From positions 1,240,001 through 1,304,000 of the forward strand of contig NC_014160.1 in the NCBI RefSeq assembly GCF_000092185.1: 64,000 nucleotides of DNA. Direction: 5' to 3'. Every line of letters begins with the position of its first letter. The first letter of the stretch is position 1. The notes under the pieces were generated by a model. That model did not search any database and was not told the DNA's origin. It was given only the letters and a program-made list of their open reading frames with translations. The position numbers and the translations under genes were made by a program. This document shows positions 1 through 8,942 of this stretch, piece by piece. Source of the DNA: Thermosphaera aggregans DSM 11486 (GTDB taxonomy: Archaea > Thermoproteota > Thermoprotei_A > Sulfolobales > Desulfurococcaceae).

Positions 1-296
1 AGAGTTACAATGGTTGCCTCCTCAATGCTTACCTCGAAAAAATCGCCATGAATTATGAACGCCCTGTCGGAGATGTTAGCCTCCTTTATCTTTAAGGAAG
101 CCTCCTTAACCCTTTCCAAATCCTTCTCTATCCCTACAGCCTTCTTAACGTTGAACTCTTTAACGGCAGTGATAAGTATTCTGCCATCACCGCACCCTAG
201 ATCGTAGAGAACGTCATCGGGGCCAGCGTTCGATAATTTAAGCATCTCCCTTACCACGGGGTAAGGGGAGGGAACGTATGGCACGTAGGGTGGCAA
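1..296 (-). CDS. aKMT-like protein-lysine methyltransferase (3' part outside window)
   Basis: The reading frame enters from the left edge and its N-terminus lies here, so the protein is C-terminally truncated by the window. The SAM-binding motif I (DLGCGDGRI) is clear about 30 residues in, followed by an acidic residue after a second strand (VKKAVGIEKD). The N-terminus, rich in Pro and Tyr (PPYVPYVPSPYPVVREML), resembles the small crenarchaeal protein-lysine methyltransferase aKMT, which methylates many chromosomal and housekeeping proteins. The most likely start is TTG at 296, just after the TGA of the upstream gene, which suggests translational coupling. A generic class I methyltransferase cannot be excluded because the C-terminus is missing. 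Confidence 0.75.
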   Translation of the reverse strand, partial: MPPYVPYVPSPYPVVREMLKLSNAGPDDVLYDLGCGDGRILITAVKEFNVKKAVGIEKDLERVKEASLKIKEANISDRAFIIHGDFFEVSIEEATIVT

Positions 297-299
297 AAC

Positions 300-653
300 T
301 CAGGTTCCCTCATGCTCCGTTGGTGAAGCAGCAATCTCGACGCCTAGGCTCCTGATCTTCTCCAGCATTATCTCCTGAGCCTTAGACTCATCCGGCTGGA
401 GAGCCTCGTTTAACGGTAGCTGGGAAAGAAGCCACTGGACTCTTCCGTCATCAAGCTCCACGAGTATTTGCGGCGCCCACGCCATGCCGAACTCATCCTT
501 ATCCCCGTGCTCGACAAGGTAGACGTAATCCTCCTCCTTAACCTCTAGCTCAGAGTTAACTCTCTTGCTCAAATCCTCGGCCATTTTAACCCACATTTTA
601 TGGTAGGGATGGTGTTTAGCCGTGACCAATACGACCTTCTTGATTTTAACCAT
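300..653 (-). CDS. conserved hypothetical protein, 117 aa
   Basis: I do not recognise a named family. The protein is small, soluble and acidic. It starts with a hydrophobic strand (KKVVLVTAKHH) followed by a helix and later strands ending in WAPQILVELDD, a layout reminiscent of a thioredoxin-like or small alpha/beta fold, but it has no CxxC. It lies directly upstream of the aKMT-like gene with only three bases between stop and next start, so the two are probably co-transcribed and may act together. ATG at 653 is the only reasonable start. Confidence 0.7.
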   Translation of the reverse strand: MVKIKKVVLVTAKHHPYHKMWVKMAEDLSKRVNSELEVKEEDYVYLVEHGDKDEFGMAWAPQILVELDDGRVQWLLSQLPLNEALQPDESKAQEIMLEKIRSLGVEIAASPTEHEGT

Positions 654-687
654 TAATCAACTACCTCCACGCGCTCTAGATCTAAGA

Positions 688-1143
688 TTATACTGTAAAC
701 ATATTAAATATGTGCTCTAGACTTCTCAAATGATATAGGATTGGGATCAGGGCGCTCGCCAAGTAAGGAGTGGGCCCTAGGGAGGTTTTGAAAACACTGT
801 AGAATAGTGCTGTTAAAACCTGCTCCAGCTCTTCCGGAGGATCCGAGTGAACGCCTGAGATGAAGCAGTCTTCGACAGGTTTTGAAACCGCCCCGTCCTC
901 TCTTAAAACATGGATGCTTCGGCAACCATTGAAAAACTCTTTCAACAAATCCTCTAGTGCTGTGGAGAACAGGAGCGTGGAGGAGCCTCGTCCCAGTTTT
1001 TCAAGAATGTATTCCTTGCCACCAGTGGTTAGTAATCCTACCTCAAGGTTTTCATAGGATAGTTTCCCATAGAGTGCTCTTATCCTTTCAAAAACATCTC
1101 TACGCTTGAAACCCGGCGTTAACTCCACGTAGAGGAGTCTCAT
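688..1143 (-). CDS. hypothetical protein, 151 aa
   Basis: No family recognised with confidence. The sequence begins MRLLYVELTPGFKRRDVF, contains a segment LLTTGGKEYILEKLGRGSST and later FISGVHSDPPEEL. This alternation of strands with glycine-rich turns is loosely like an alpha/beta knot (SPOUT) methyltransferase, but the diagnostic C-terminal knot signature is not evident, so I do not assign it. The C-terminal 35 residues are hydrophobic. It follows S26e with 3 bp between them (S26e stop at 1147, this start at 1143), so it is probably the distal gene of the S26e transcript. Confidence 0.6.
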   Translation of the reverse strand: MRLLYVELTPGFKRRDVFERIRALYGKLSYENLEVGLLTTGGKEYILEKLGRGSSTLLFSTALEDLLKEFFNGCRSIHVLREDGAVSKPVEDCFISGVHSDPPEELEQVLTALFYSVFKTSLGPTPYLASALIPILYHLRSLEHIFNMFTV

Positions 1144-1146
1144 TCC

Positions 1147-1434
1147 CTACACTGGCGGGGGCTTGGGCTTTCTCTCCTCCTCAGCCCTCACCTTGACAAT
1201 GCCGTAGTGGATTGCGCACGAGACACAGTAGCATTTCGTCACAGGGTATCTTTGTATGACAGCCCCCTTCTTCTCAAGCTCCTCCGCGAGTTGCGGTGGG
1301 ACCGGGCTGTACATTCTGGTTACACATATGGCTTTATCGCTTGGAACCCTTCTCCCGCAGTTATCGCATTGGACAATCTCAACCTTACCTTTATCGCCCT
1401 TGTGCCTACCCCTGCTCTCCCTTTTCTTAGGCAT
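1147..1434 (-). CDS. rps26e: 30S ribosomal protein S26e
   Basis: Small-subunit protein eS26, which in eukaryotes sits at the mRNA exit channel; in archaea it is typical of the TACK lineages. The start MPKKRESRGRHKGDKG is basic. Zinc ligands are visible as CDNCG and later CYCVSC. ATG at 1434 is chosen over an in-frame upstream start at 1458 because the extra eight residues are not family-like. A TATA-like element lies about 35 bp upstream, so this gene probably starts its own transcription unit and carries the downstream 151-aa gene. Confidence 0.95.
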   Translation of the reverse strand: MPKKRESRGRHKGDKGKVEIVQCDNCGRRVPSDKAICVTRMYSPVPPQLAEELEKKGAVIQRYPVTKCYCVSCAIHYGIVKVRAEEERKPKPPPV

Positions 1435-1466
1435 GTGTGTAAACACCTCGTTAAACAATCTTGCTG

Positions 1467-1480
1467 AATTTATAAAATAA
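1467..1480 (-). promoter_or_regulatory. TATA box for S26e
   Basis: The minus strand reads TTATTTTATAAATT, a good archaeal TATA element, placed 33-46 bp upstream of the S26e ATG. That spacing allows a short leader. Confidence 0.6.
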
Positions 1481-1511
1481 TACTGTTATAAAACTATTGC
1501 CACCGCGCCCG

Positions 1512-4097
1512 CTACGCCCTATTGTTTCTCAAAAGCTCGGTTAACCCGCCGGAGCCTATGATATCCTCCCACCTTATTCCGAAGGCTGAGAGGAATTGTT
1601 CAAGACCGCTTTTAACAAGCTCAATGTACTTATCAGGGTCTACTTCGTGAAGCCTCGTTAACTGTATAGCCTTATAGCCCTCCTTGCTCTTCACCTTGAC
1701 AAACGTTATAATATCCCCCTCCTCCACGCTGTACCCGTAGTTCATTAATTGGAGGGCTGCCTTAACATGCGGCGGCTTAGTCTTAGTGTAGAGGGATGGC
1801 GTCTTGGTTAAGGCCACCCTTATGGCGAGCCGGTCGAGCGTTATCTCCTTCCTCCTAATATCGTTATGTATTGTCTTCACCTGATGCTCCAACCACTTGA
1901 CGAACTCTATGAAACCCGCGGGGTTTTCAACGCTTTTAAGCTTTTCGATAACATTCTCGAACAAGTCTTTCAGGAACTCCGGAGTATTCCTCTTCTTCGC
2001 GACAAGCCCCTTGATCTCTATGCCGCCGTCAACCGTTCTGCCCAGGTAGTTCTTCTTAAGCCCTGTGAAAACCACGTATGTAAAAGACTTGTCAATCTCG
2101 ATCTCCAGGCCTAGCTTCTCAAGGATCCATGACTGTAGCTTCCTCAACTGCTCCTGGGTTGGGGCCCAGACGAATATCGAGTCCGTGTCGCCATACAGTG
2201 TTTTAACCCCGAGATCCGCGGCCTTTCTCACAATAGTGTAGAAGGACTTCCTACCCATCGCGGTAACGCTTTCAGCCACTGCTGGGGAGTACAGAGAGAA
2301 CTTCTCATCCCCGAAGACCCCGTAGCTAGCGTTTATGAACACCTTAATAGCTCTCTGAACCACCTCGTACCAGGCCAGGGTTTCAGGGGGAAGGCTCTTA
2401 TCCTTAGACCTCTTCTTATATATTCCAACCCTGTAATCCCTTAGAATACCGGTTAGTTGCGCGGTCAACCCGGGCTTGTCAACGCAGACTTCGTGAAGCC
2501 TTCTCCCGGTTTCATCGACAATATCTATTGTCTTGCTACACCACTTCATGTCAACGGTCTCATAGCTCAGATTGTATTTTTTGATAATGCTAGGGTATAG
2601 GGAGGCTATGTCGAGGACGACCACGTTGAAGAAAGCCCCTTTCGGAGGCTCAACCACTAAGGCTCCAGCGTACTTCTTACCCTCAATAATCGCCTTCGTC
2701 CCCGTCCCCCTTACATGCCTCAGAATGTCCTCCTTGTTAGGTATGAGGTAGCCGAGCTTCCTGTGCTCCCAGAAGAACAGATTTTGAATCCAGTAGGAAA
2801 TCTGCCTCCTACACAGGTCTTCAATGCTTGTCTTGGAAACCCTAGCTAGAAGAATAATGAGTTTCCAAACGAGTTCATTACTGAACATGGTTAGGTTTAA
2901 CGTGATCTCGGCATCCCTGTAGTTGTAGGCGGCTAATAGTGAGGCCGATATGTCGCCGATTGTTTCCTCGAAACCTATTTTCGACACTCCTAGCAGTGCC
3001 CCTGAAACAGCGTCAAGCTTCTCCTCCTGGTATTTCCCCCCGAAAGCATAGTTTTTAACAGCCCTGTTCGAGAAGAACTTGTATAGATCTAGGTGTATGC
3101 TTGTGTCAATTCTAATCATATCCTCCCCTATCTTCAACGGGATATGGCTTCTCAGAATCCCCAGCTTGAAGGCTCTCACGTACAGGTATTGAAGGTCGAA
3201 ATTATCACCGTTGTAAGTGAGGACGACGGGATAGCTCCCCATTATTCTGAAGGCTTCCAGCAACATGTCTTTCTCGGAGTCGAACACCTCCACCTCGGCT
3301 TCAACAGGGTAATCCTCCATCATGTAGTCGAAATCATGCTTGTATTCCCTGGCCAGCAGGAGGATTTTCTTCAAGCCGTCGCTACCGGCCAATGCTATGC
3401 TAATCACAGGGTATTCGGCGAGCTTCGGGCTGGGGATACGCCCTTTGAATGGGGTGAAAACCTCTATGTCGACTGCTACGCGCTTCACCTTGGGCGGTGA
3501 CTCCTCGAACAAGAGGAGGAGTTCCTCAGCCAGCTTCACTGTTTCAGGAGGCTCATTCCTGAACAACTCCCTTACTTTCTCAACAAGGGATTGGGGTATC
3601 TCTGGCTTAACCATTACAAGCTTTTGCGCACCGTTGGAGAAGTCTGTAACATACCTCATTCCAGGTATCAGCCTATTATCGTAGATGTAGTTTGCATGAT
3701 ACTTTATCTTAGCCTCCCACGCAGTGTTAAACTTGCTCCTAATCTTCCTCACGATTAGAGGATCCTTGGTAACCACCTTCACTAGGCGAACCCTCTCCAT
3801 GGTGAGAGGATTTATCCTATACTCCTCCTCGATAGAGTCTACCCCGGAACTCTCTAGGTTCCCCAACCTCTCCCTTATCAACGAAGGGTCGTCCGAGGTT
3901 AAGAAGTATGGTTTATGCCTAGTGGGGTCAGCTATTTTAACAAGCTTCTCCCCTTTCTCATCAACGAACTCTAAGATGGCCTTCTCCATTTTACCATCAT
4001 AGTAGACTCCTAGCAGGTAGTGAGGTTTGCTTAAAACCTTCTCATATGTTTCAGAGGGAAGGGATGCGACATAGCCTATTTTGCTAATCCTCATCAA
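1512..4097 (-). CDS. polB1: family B DNA polymerase, PolB1 type
   Basis: Replicative polymerase of 861 residues with intact proofreading and polymerase active sites. Exo I is seen as VAVDIEVF (about residue 209), Exo II as YNGDNFD (about 297) and Exo III as YNYRDAEI (about 392). Polymerase motif A is DIASLYPSII, motif B KVFINASYGVFG and motif C YGDTDS. The N-terminal segments (YYDGK, HKPYF, WEAKIKYHANYIYD, PGMRYVTD) match the crenarchaeal PolB1/Dpo1 lineage rather than PolB3. No intein is present in motifs A or C. ATG at 4097 overlaps nothing; the next gene upstream, NAC, ends 2 bp away, so the two are probably co-transcribed. Confidence 0.95.
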   Translation of the reverse strand: MMRISKIGYVASLPSETYEKVLSKPHYLLGVYYDGKMEKAILEFVDEKGEKLVKIADPTRHKPYFLTSDDPSLIRERLGNLESSGVDSIEEEYRINPLTMERVRLVKVVTKDPLIVRKIRSKFNTAWEAKIKYHANYIYDNRLIPGMRYVTDFSNGAQKLVMVKPEIPQSLVEKVRELFRNEPPETVKLAEELLLLFEESPPKVKRVAVDIEVFTPFKGRIPSPKLAEYPVISIALAGSDGLKKILLLAREYKHDFDYMMEDYPVEAEVEVFDSEKDMLLEAFRIMGSYPVVLTYNGDNFDLQYLYVRAFKLGILRSHIPLKIGEDMIRIDTSIHLDLYKFFSNRAVKNYAFGGKYQEEKLDAVSGALLGVSKIGFEETIGDISASLLAAYNYRDAEITLNLTMFSNELVWKLIILLARVSKTSIEDLCRRQISYWIQNLFFWEHRKLGYLIPNKEDILRHVRGTGTKAIIEGKKYAGALVVEPPKGAFFNVVVLDIASLYPSIIKKYNLSYETVDMKWCSKTIDIVDETGRRLHEVCVDKPGLTAQLTGILRDYRVGIYKKRSKDKSLPPETLAWYEVVQRAIKVFINASYGVFGDEKFSLYSPAVAESVTAMGRKSFYTIVRKAADLGVKTLYGDTDSIFVWAPTQEQLRKLQSWILEKLGLEIEIDKSFTYVVFTGLKKNYLGRTVDGGIEIKGLVAKKRNTPEFLKDLFENVIEKLKSVENPAGFIEFVKWLEHQVKTIHNDIRRKEITLDRLAIRVALTKTPSLYTKTKPPHVKAALQLMNYGYSVEEGDIITFVKVKSKEGYKAIQLTRLHEVDPDKYIELVKSGLEQFLSAFGIRWEDIIGSGGLTELLRNNRA

Positions 4098-4098
4098 T

Positions 4099-4467
4099 CT
4101 AACCCTTTGCAGACTTGATCGCTAGGATTGCTTGAATGATGTCTCCCTTGGAATTGACAAGGGCTTTGCGAGCCTCCTCGTATGAAACACCCGTCTGCTC
4201 CATGACGAATCTAATGTCCTCCTCAGATATTTTAACCTCCTCAGCAACCGGTTGCTGAGGAGCTGGCTGAGCCGAAGCCTCCTCCTCCCTCACCACGCCT
4301 GAGATTTGGAATGCAACCTGCCCGCCTGTCTTGAACGCGACGACCTGAGGGCTGGTGATAACCAGCTTCTTGTTTTTAAGGAATATCTCGACCCTGTCAA
4401 CATCACTGTATTCTTCAACGTCAATACCCATTTTCTTAAGCATTCGCTTAAGCTCTCTCGGGCTCAT
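4099..4467 (-). CDS. nac: nascent polypeptide-associated complex protein (NAC alpha)
   Basis: Ribosome-associated chaperone. An N-terminal basic helix (PRELKRMLKKMGI) leads into the NAC beta-barrel (VITSPQVVAFKTGGQVAFQI). A Pro/Ala/Gln linker connects this to a C-terminal UBA-like helical domain (ISEEDIRFVMEQTGVSYEEA). An in-frame GTG at 4494 would add nine residues, and a purine-rich GAGGTG sits just upstream of a GTG at about 4476 and the ATG at 4467. I prefer ATG 4467 because it gives the normal family N-terminus. Head gene of a short operon with polB1. Confidence 0.92.
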   Translation of the reverse strand: MSPRELKRMLKKMGIDVEEYSDVDRVEIFLKNKKLVITSPQVVAFKTGGQVAFQISGVVREEEASAQPAPQQPVAEEVKISEEDIRFVMEQTGVSYEEARKALVNSKGDIIQAILAIKSAKG

Positions 4468-4520
4468 GGAAAACACGTGTAAAACACCTCTCACTTGTTA
4501 AACAAACATATAATAGATGT

Positions 4521-4532
4521 GATTTATATCTT
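4521..4532 (-). promoter_or_regulatory. TATA box for nac-polB1
   Basis: The minus strand reads AGATATAAATC. It lies about 55 bp upstream of the chosen NAC start and is the only good TATA-like element between nac and the divergent beta-CASP gene. Confidence 0.5.
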
Positions 4533-4565
4533 AATCAACCAGGTTTCCCAAGGAGTAGTTAGTGA

Positions 4566-5852
4566 GTGATATGTTTGACAGTCAAGTTAAGGATTTTAGG
4601 CGGCGGTAGGGAGGTAGGCAGGGCGGCGTACCTTCTAGAAGGCAGGGAGAGAGTACTGTTTGACTACGGGGTAAACTTTGATGAGAAGGATCTCCCGCAG
4701 CTACCTCTTCACGTGAGGCCTGTCGACCTGGATGCCGTTGTAATCTCGCACGCCCACCTAGACCATGTGGGGGCGGCTCCATACCTGTTCATCACCGGTA
4801 AACCGAAAATATATGCTACGCGTCCAACCCTCGACATAGCCAGGCTCCTAACCATAGACTTCCTCAAGCTCAACGCCGCAGTGATCGAGTACGACATGCT
4901 AGAGTTCGAGAAAATGTACTCTAGCACGGTCTTCGTCGACTATCAGGAGTCTGTTGAGCAGGGTTTCAAACTAGTGTTTACGAATGCGGGGCACATTCTA
5001 GGTAGCACCATGGTCTACCTTGAGACCTCAACAGGTGAGAAAATCCTCTACACCGGAGACGTGAACAACATTTCCACCTGGACGCTGTCAGGGGCTGATT
5101 TCCTCCCCGTGGGTGTTGACACCATTATAATGGAGTCAACCTACGGCGGTAGGAACCATCCCAAGAGGCATCTAGTTGAGAAAAGGTTTGTCGAGACGGT
5201 TGAGGAGGTCGTGGACAAGGGTGGCACAGTGCTCATCCCTGCCTTCAGTGTTGGCAGGAGTCAGGAATTGATGACCCTCCTCACGAGCGAGCTACCATAC
5301 GTTGACATCTACATTGACGGGATGGTTAAGGACGTCAGTGAGATTTATTTGAAGCATAGGAAGTTCCTAAGGGATCCCGGCTTGTTCATGAAAACCGTGG
5401 AGAACGTTAACTTCGTCACAAAGGCAAGCGAGAGAAAGAAGCTTGTCAGCAAACCCTGCGTGATAATAGCCTCCGCTGGGATGTTGAAGGGCGGTCCAAG
5501 CGTATACTATTTTAAGAAAATAGCTGAAAACCCAAGGAACGCTGTACTCTTAGTGAGCTATCAAGCGCCAGCGAGCAACGGTCACAAGCTCCTGGAGGAG
5601 GGCAGGCTACCGGAGCTAGAGCTGAACGAGGTTAAGGCAAGGGTTGAATGGTATGATTTCTCCAGCCATGCGGGAAGGGACGGTCTCGCAGAGATTGCCG
5701 AGAAGTATAAGGCAAGCTTGAAGAACGTTATCCTGATCCACGGAGGCGAAGATGATCAGGAGGTTCTTAAGAAGGAGTTAGCCGAGAGGCTTGGGGGAGA
5801 CGTTAAAATCGTAACGCCTAAGACCGGTGACGAAGTAGTCTTAAGCCCGTGA
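4566..5852 (+). CDS. beta-CASP ribonuclease, aCPSF2 type
   Basis: Metallo-beta-lactamase/beta-CASP nuclease for RNA 3'-end processing or decay. Visible motifs are HAHLDHVG (metal site), NAGHILGS, YTGDVN, ESTYGG (start of the beta-CASP domain), PAFSVGRSQEL, and FSSHAGRDGL near the C-terminus. At 428 residues it lacks the N-terminal KH domains of aCPSF1, which places it with the shorter aCPSF2-like enzymes (endo- and 5'-3' exonuclease activity is known for the group). The start is ambiguous: GTG 4566 or TTG 4575, with a GGAG about 12-20 bp upstream. It is divergent from nac and monocistronic before tRNA-Asn. Confidence 0.9.
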   Translation: MICLTVKLRILGGGREVGRAAYLLEGRERVLFDYGVNFDEKDLPQLPLHVRPVDLDAVVISHAHLDHVGAAPYLFITGKPKIYATRPTLDIARLLTIDFLKLNAAVIEYDMLEFEKMYSSTVFVDYQESVEQGFKLVFTNAGHILGSTMVYLETSTGEKILYTGDVNNISTWTLSGADFLPVGVDTIIMESTYGGRNHPKRHLVEKRFVETVEEVVDKGGTVLIPAFSVGRSQELMTLLTSELPYVDIYIDGMVKDVSEIYLKHRKFLRDPGLFMKTVENVNFVTKASERKKLVSKPCVIIASAGMLKGGPSVYYFKKIAENPRNAVLLVSYQAPASNGHKLLEEGRLPELELNEVKARVEWYDFSSHAGRDGLAEIAEKYKASLKNVILIHGGEDDQEVLKKELAERLGGDVKIVTPKTGDEVVLSP

Positions 5853-5864
5853 GAAACTGATTAG

Positions 5865-5998
5865 CGCCGGGGCGGGGACTCGAACCCCGGACCACCGGGT
5901 GTCCGCCATACCAGGCTTTTCGAAACGGGTTTCTGCAGGGGGCTGGTTTACAACCCCCTTTAACAGCCCGGCGCTCTACCGTGCTGAGCTACCCCGGC
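5865..5998 (-). tRNA. tRNA-Asn (GTT) with 60-nt intron
   Basis: The acceptor stem GCCGGGG pairs with CCCCGGC, with G73 as discriminator; no CCA is encoded. The D stem is GCTC/GAGC and the T arm is CGGGG TTCGAGT CCCCG. The anticodon stem CCGGG/CCCGG encloses the loop C-U-G-U-U-A with anticodon GUU, interrupted after position 37 by an intron at 5901-5960. The mature tRNA is 74 nt. Exon boundaries (5' exon 5961-5998, 3' exon 5865-5900) are inferred from the canonical 37/38 position cut by archaeal splicing endonuclease. Confidence 0.93.
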
Positions 5999-6024
5999 GC
6001 TATTAATGTTTAAATCCTTAGCGG

Positions 6025-6034
6025 GTTTATAAAC
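6025..6034 (-). promoter_or_regulatory. TATA box for tRNA-Asn
   Basis: GTTTATAAAC, itself palindromic, 27-36 bp upstream of the mature 5' end, the expected place for an archaeal tRNA promoter. Confidence 0.6.
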
Positions 6035-6095
6035 TCTAAACGATTCAATAGTTTTGCCTTCCCCCCAGTTTGAAACCCTGCAGTGGGCTTAAAGG

Positions 6096-6332
6096 ATGGG
6101 TATGGGAAGGTTTACTGTGTCAATAAACATTGAGAAGCTTTACGAGAAGCTTCTCAAGCGGGGTAAGATGCATGTAAGGGTTGACGAGGTCGCGGGCTAT
6201 CTCTGCATCTCGGAGAAGAGTGCTGGAAGATTGTTGTCGAGGATGGCTGAAAAAGGTTTTCTCGAGAAATGGGGTAATGGAATATACTTGTTGAAAACAA
6301 ATAGGAGGTTGCTCGCCCTTAGAGACTCATGA
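6096..6332 (+). CDS. small winged-helix DNA-binding protein
   Basis: A 78-residue protein that is essentially one winged helix-turn-helix. Helices span [11 protein letters not shown] and [10 protein letters not shown], a recognition helix follows in [16 protein letters not shown], and the wing is [12 protein letters not shown]. The start could be ATG 6096 or ATG 6102; an AAAGGA lies immediately upstream. The last 14 bp overlap the 3' end of the convergent EF-2 gene. No target is evident; similar stand-alone wHTH proteins are common in Desulfurococcales and their functions are mostly unknown. Confidence 0.75.
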   Translation: MGMGRFTVSINIEKLYEKLLKRGKMHVRVDEVAGYLCISEKSAGRLLSRMAEKGFLEKWGNGIYLLKTNRRLLALRDS

Positions 6333-8529
6333 ATTCCTCGGGCCTCGGCGGCTCCGGTTTCAACCCCTTCCTCTGCCTTATCTTGGCGATCAAGTCCATC
6401 AGCATGCTGTCGGGGACGTAGGACCACCTGCTGAACTCCTGACCCCATATTGCTTTGCCGGCTGTGACGCTTCTCAGGAGTTCTGCTAGATCGAAAGATT
6501 CTGCAACGGGTATTTCAGCTACAACTCTTGCGAGAGCGCCTGACTGTTGCACATCGATGAGCTTGCCCCTCTTCTTCGTCAACACCGTGGTGACGTTGCC
6601 TATGTATTCCATTGGACTCCTAATATCCAGCTTCATGATAGGCTCCAGCAGAGTCGGCCTCGAGGTGAGGAAGCCTAGGAATATGGCGTTTCTCACAGCT
6701 GGGAATATCTGGGCCGGGCCCCTGTGAGCAGGGTCTTCGTGAACCACTGCGTCGTGCAGGACTACTTTGACGCCTCTAACAGGCTCGTTCGCAAGAGGCC
6801 CCTCCTTCATGGCCAGCCTGAAGCCTTGCACAATAGTGTCCTTTATCTCCCTCAAGTATTGAACACCGGAGGTCATGTCAACCAGCAGGTTAATGTTCTC
6901 ATCAATGGCCCATATCCTCCTGGCCTCGTCGGCATCCCAGCCAGCCTGATCCCTCAGTATCTTAGCCCTCTCCCTCGCATCCATGTCCTCAGTTATAATC
7001 CCGTCCTGTATGAGCCTAATGGTTTCTTCGTTCAACGGGGATACGCTGATGTAGAACCTGTTGTGCTTGTTCGGGGACTTGCCCTCGTAAACCTGGCTCT
7101 TATCTCTAACCGTCTCCCTGTAAACTATAACCGGCTGTGACGACACCACCTCAAGGCCATAGAGGTCTTTCAGTAGCGTTAAAGCAATCTCTATGTGGAG
7201 TGTTCCAACACCGCTGAGCAAGTACTCACCGGTTTCCTCGTTGATCTTGATTATGAGGCTTGGATCTTCAATGCTCAGCTTGTGGAGTGAGTCTATGAGT
7301 TTCGTGAGCTGAGACGGGTTCTTCGGCTCTATTGCAACGGTTACCACCGACTCGGTGATCATTCTCAGCTTCTCGAACGGCGTCATCACGTCCTTATAGT
7401 TCATTGACACCAAGGTTTCACCGGACCTTGCCTTGTCAATGCCTAGAACGGCCGCTATGTTTCCAGCAGTTATCTCGTCAGCGAGCTCCCTGTAGAGACC
7501 CATGTAGAGGCTGACTTGCAGTACTTTCTGAGGCATACGCGCGTTTACAAGCCACACCTCTTCTCCAGCTCTAACAGTGCCGGAGTAAACCCTGCCCGTC
7601 GCGACCAGTCCCGCGTGCGGGTCAACCCTCACATCGTTTACAAGCATTATCAAAGGACCGTTAGGGTCTGCATCCATCATGTACTTGGCTAGCTCGCTGT
7701 TAACGTCTCCATGCCAGATCTTGGGAATCCTGTACTTCTGAGCATCCCTCGGGTTCGGCACAAACTTCACAACCATGTCTAGCACTGCTTCATGCAGAGG
7801 CGCAGCCTTCTGTAGCTCCGGCACGGCTTCCTTTCCACGAGTGTAGACGTCGACCACGTCTGAGAACTTTATACCTCTCTGCTGAGCCATGGGGATTGTG
7901 AAACCCCACCTGTCCCTTGCGGAGCCGAACGCCACCTGTCCTTTAGCAGGGTCGAGCTGCCAGGCCTGCTGGAACTCTTTATCAGCGTACGACGCTATCA
8001 GGGCGTTGACATCCTTTATTATCTGTATGAGCCTCTGCTGGATTTCATTGGGCGATAGCCTTAACTCTTTAATCAACCTGTCAATCTTGTTTATGAACAG
8101 GATCGGCCTAACCCTCTCCTCTAACGCCACGCGCAGGTACATTTCCGTCTGAGTCATAACTCCTTCGACAGCGTCGACGACAACGATTGCCCCGTCTATG
8201 ACTCTGAGGGCACGGGTTGTCTTAGCCTGGAAGTCAACGTGCCCAGGCGTGTCGATAAGGTTGATAACATACGGCTTTCCCTTGTATTCGTGGTAGAGGC
8301 TGACGTTGGCAGCCTTAACGGTCATCTGCCTCTTCTGCTCGACATCCAGGTAGTCGAGGGCTAGTGCCTGCCCAGCTATCTTCTCAGAGATCAACCCAGC
8401 GGCGCCGAGCAGTGAGTCGGAGAGCGTTGTCTTACCGTGGTCAACGTGGGCTGTTATTCCCACGTTTCTAACCTGCTCAACATTCTTCATTATCTTGAGC
8501 ACTTCGCTTGTCTGCTTGTACCTAACCAT
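6319..8529 (-). CDS. fusA: translation elongation factor EF-2
   Basis: Ribosomal translocase of 736 residues. The G domain shows G1 [10 protein letters not shown]3 DTPGHVDF and G4 NKID. Domain IV carries the loop HRGPAQ, whose His-flanked tip is the diphthamide region in archaeal and eukaryotic EF-2. The start is [11 protein letters not shown] at ATG 8529, with a TATA element about 55 bp upstream and no gene fused, so it is probably transcribed alone. Its 3' end overlaps the small wHTH gene on the other strand by 14 bp. Confidence 0.98.
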   Translation of the reverse strand: MVRYKQTSEVLKIMKNVEQVRNVGITAHVDHGKTTLSDSLLGAAGLISEKIAGQALALDYLDVEQKRQMTVKAANVSLYHEYKGKPYVINLIDTPGHVDFQAKTTRALRVIDGAIVVVDAVEGVMTQTEMYLRVALEERVRPILFINKIDRLIKELRLSPNEIQQRLIQIIKDVNALIASYADKEFQQAWQLDPAKGQVAFGSARDRWGFTIPMAQQRGIKFSDVVDVYTRGKEAVPELQKAAPLHEAVLDMVVKFVPNPRDAQKYRIPKIWHGDVNSELAKYMMDADPNGPLIMLVNDVRVDPHAGLVATGRVYSGTVRAGEEVWLVNARMPQKVLQVSLYMGLYRELADEITAGNIAAVLGIDKARSGETLVSMNYKDVMTPFEKLRMITESVVTVAIEPKNPSQLTKLIDSLHKLSIEDPSLIIKINEETGEYLLSGVGTLHIEIALTLLKDLYGLEVVSSQPVIVYRETVRDKSQVYEGKSPNKHNRFYISVSPLNEETIRLIQDGIITEDMDARERAKILRDQAGWDADEARRIWAIDENINLLVDMTSGVQYLREIKDTIVQGFRLAMKEGPLANEPVRGVKVVLHDAVVHEDPAHRGPAQIFPAVRNAIFLGFLTSRPTLLEPIMKLDIRSPMEYIGNVTTVLTKKRGKLIDVQQSGALARVVAEIPVAESFDLAELLRSVTAGKAIWGQEFSRWSYVPDSMLMDLIAKIRQRKGLKPEPPRPEEFMSL

Positions 8530-8580
8530 GATTTATCAACCCATACCTACATGGATAAGCATTTGATGCTTAAAACAATA

Positions 8581-8592
8581 ATTTTATAAACG
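8581..8592 (-). promoter_or_regulatory. TATA box for EF-2
   Basis: The minus strand reads CGTTTATAAAAT, 52-63 bp upstream of the EF-2 start. Confidence 0.6.
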
Positions 8593-8618
8593 AATTATAA
8601 AGATTTAGCCTGAAAACC

Positions 8619-8942
8619 TTACGCGGTCTGGCCCGCACCCTTCTCGGAGGAGTATTCTTTAAGCTTCTCCTCTAAAAACTTCCTCGCATACTGAATAGCC
8701 TTCTCAATATACTCGTTGTAGTCAACCATGTCCTTGAAGCCTCCGCGAACCCCTACGTCAAGAGCGATGTTCAAAGAGTCGTTGACTTTTTCAATGCTCA
8801 CTATGATTGAGAAATCGCCTTTAAACGGGAGGTTCTCGTTGAGGAAGGAGGAGATTTTCTCCTCTGCCAGCGAGGCCAACTCCTCCATGAACTCGGGAGT
8901 AATCTCGTTGATTTTCAAATTAAGCTTTCTAGGCTTGCCCAA
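8619..8942 (-). CDS. DUF3194-like protein
   Basis: A 107-residue acidic protein beginning MGKPRKLNLKINEI and ending in a charged helix (KAIQYARKFLEEKLKEY). The predicted strand-rich middle (DFSIIVSIEKVNDSLNIALDV) and its position right after prefoldin beta fit the archaeal DUF3194 family, which is often found there. The reading frame overlaps the end of the prefoldin gene by 14 bp, suggesting translational coupling. The function is unknown; a role near co-translational folding or KEOPS is only an inference from location. Confidence 0.7.
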   Translation of the reverse strand: MGKPRKLNLKINEITPEFMEELASLAEEKISSFLNENLPFKGDFSIIVSIEKVNDSLNIALDVGVRGGFKDMVDYNEYIEKAIQYARKFLEEKLKEYSSEKGAGQTA

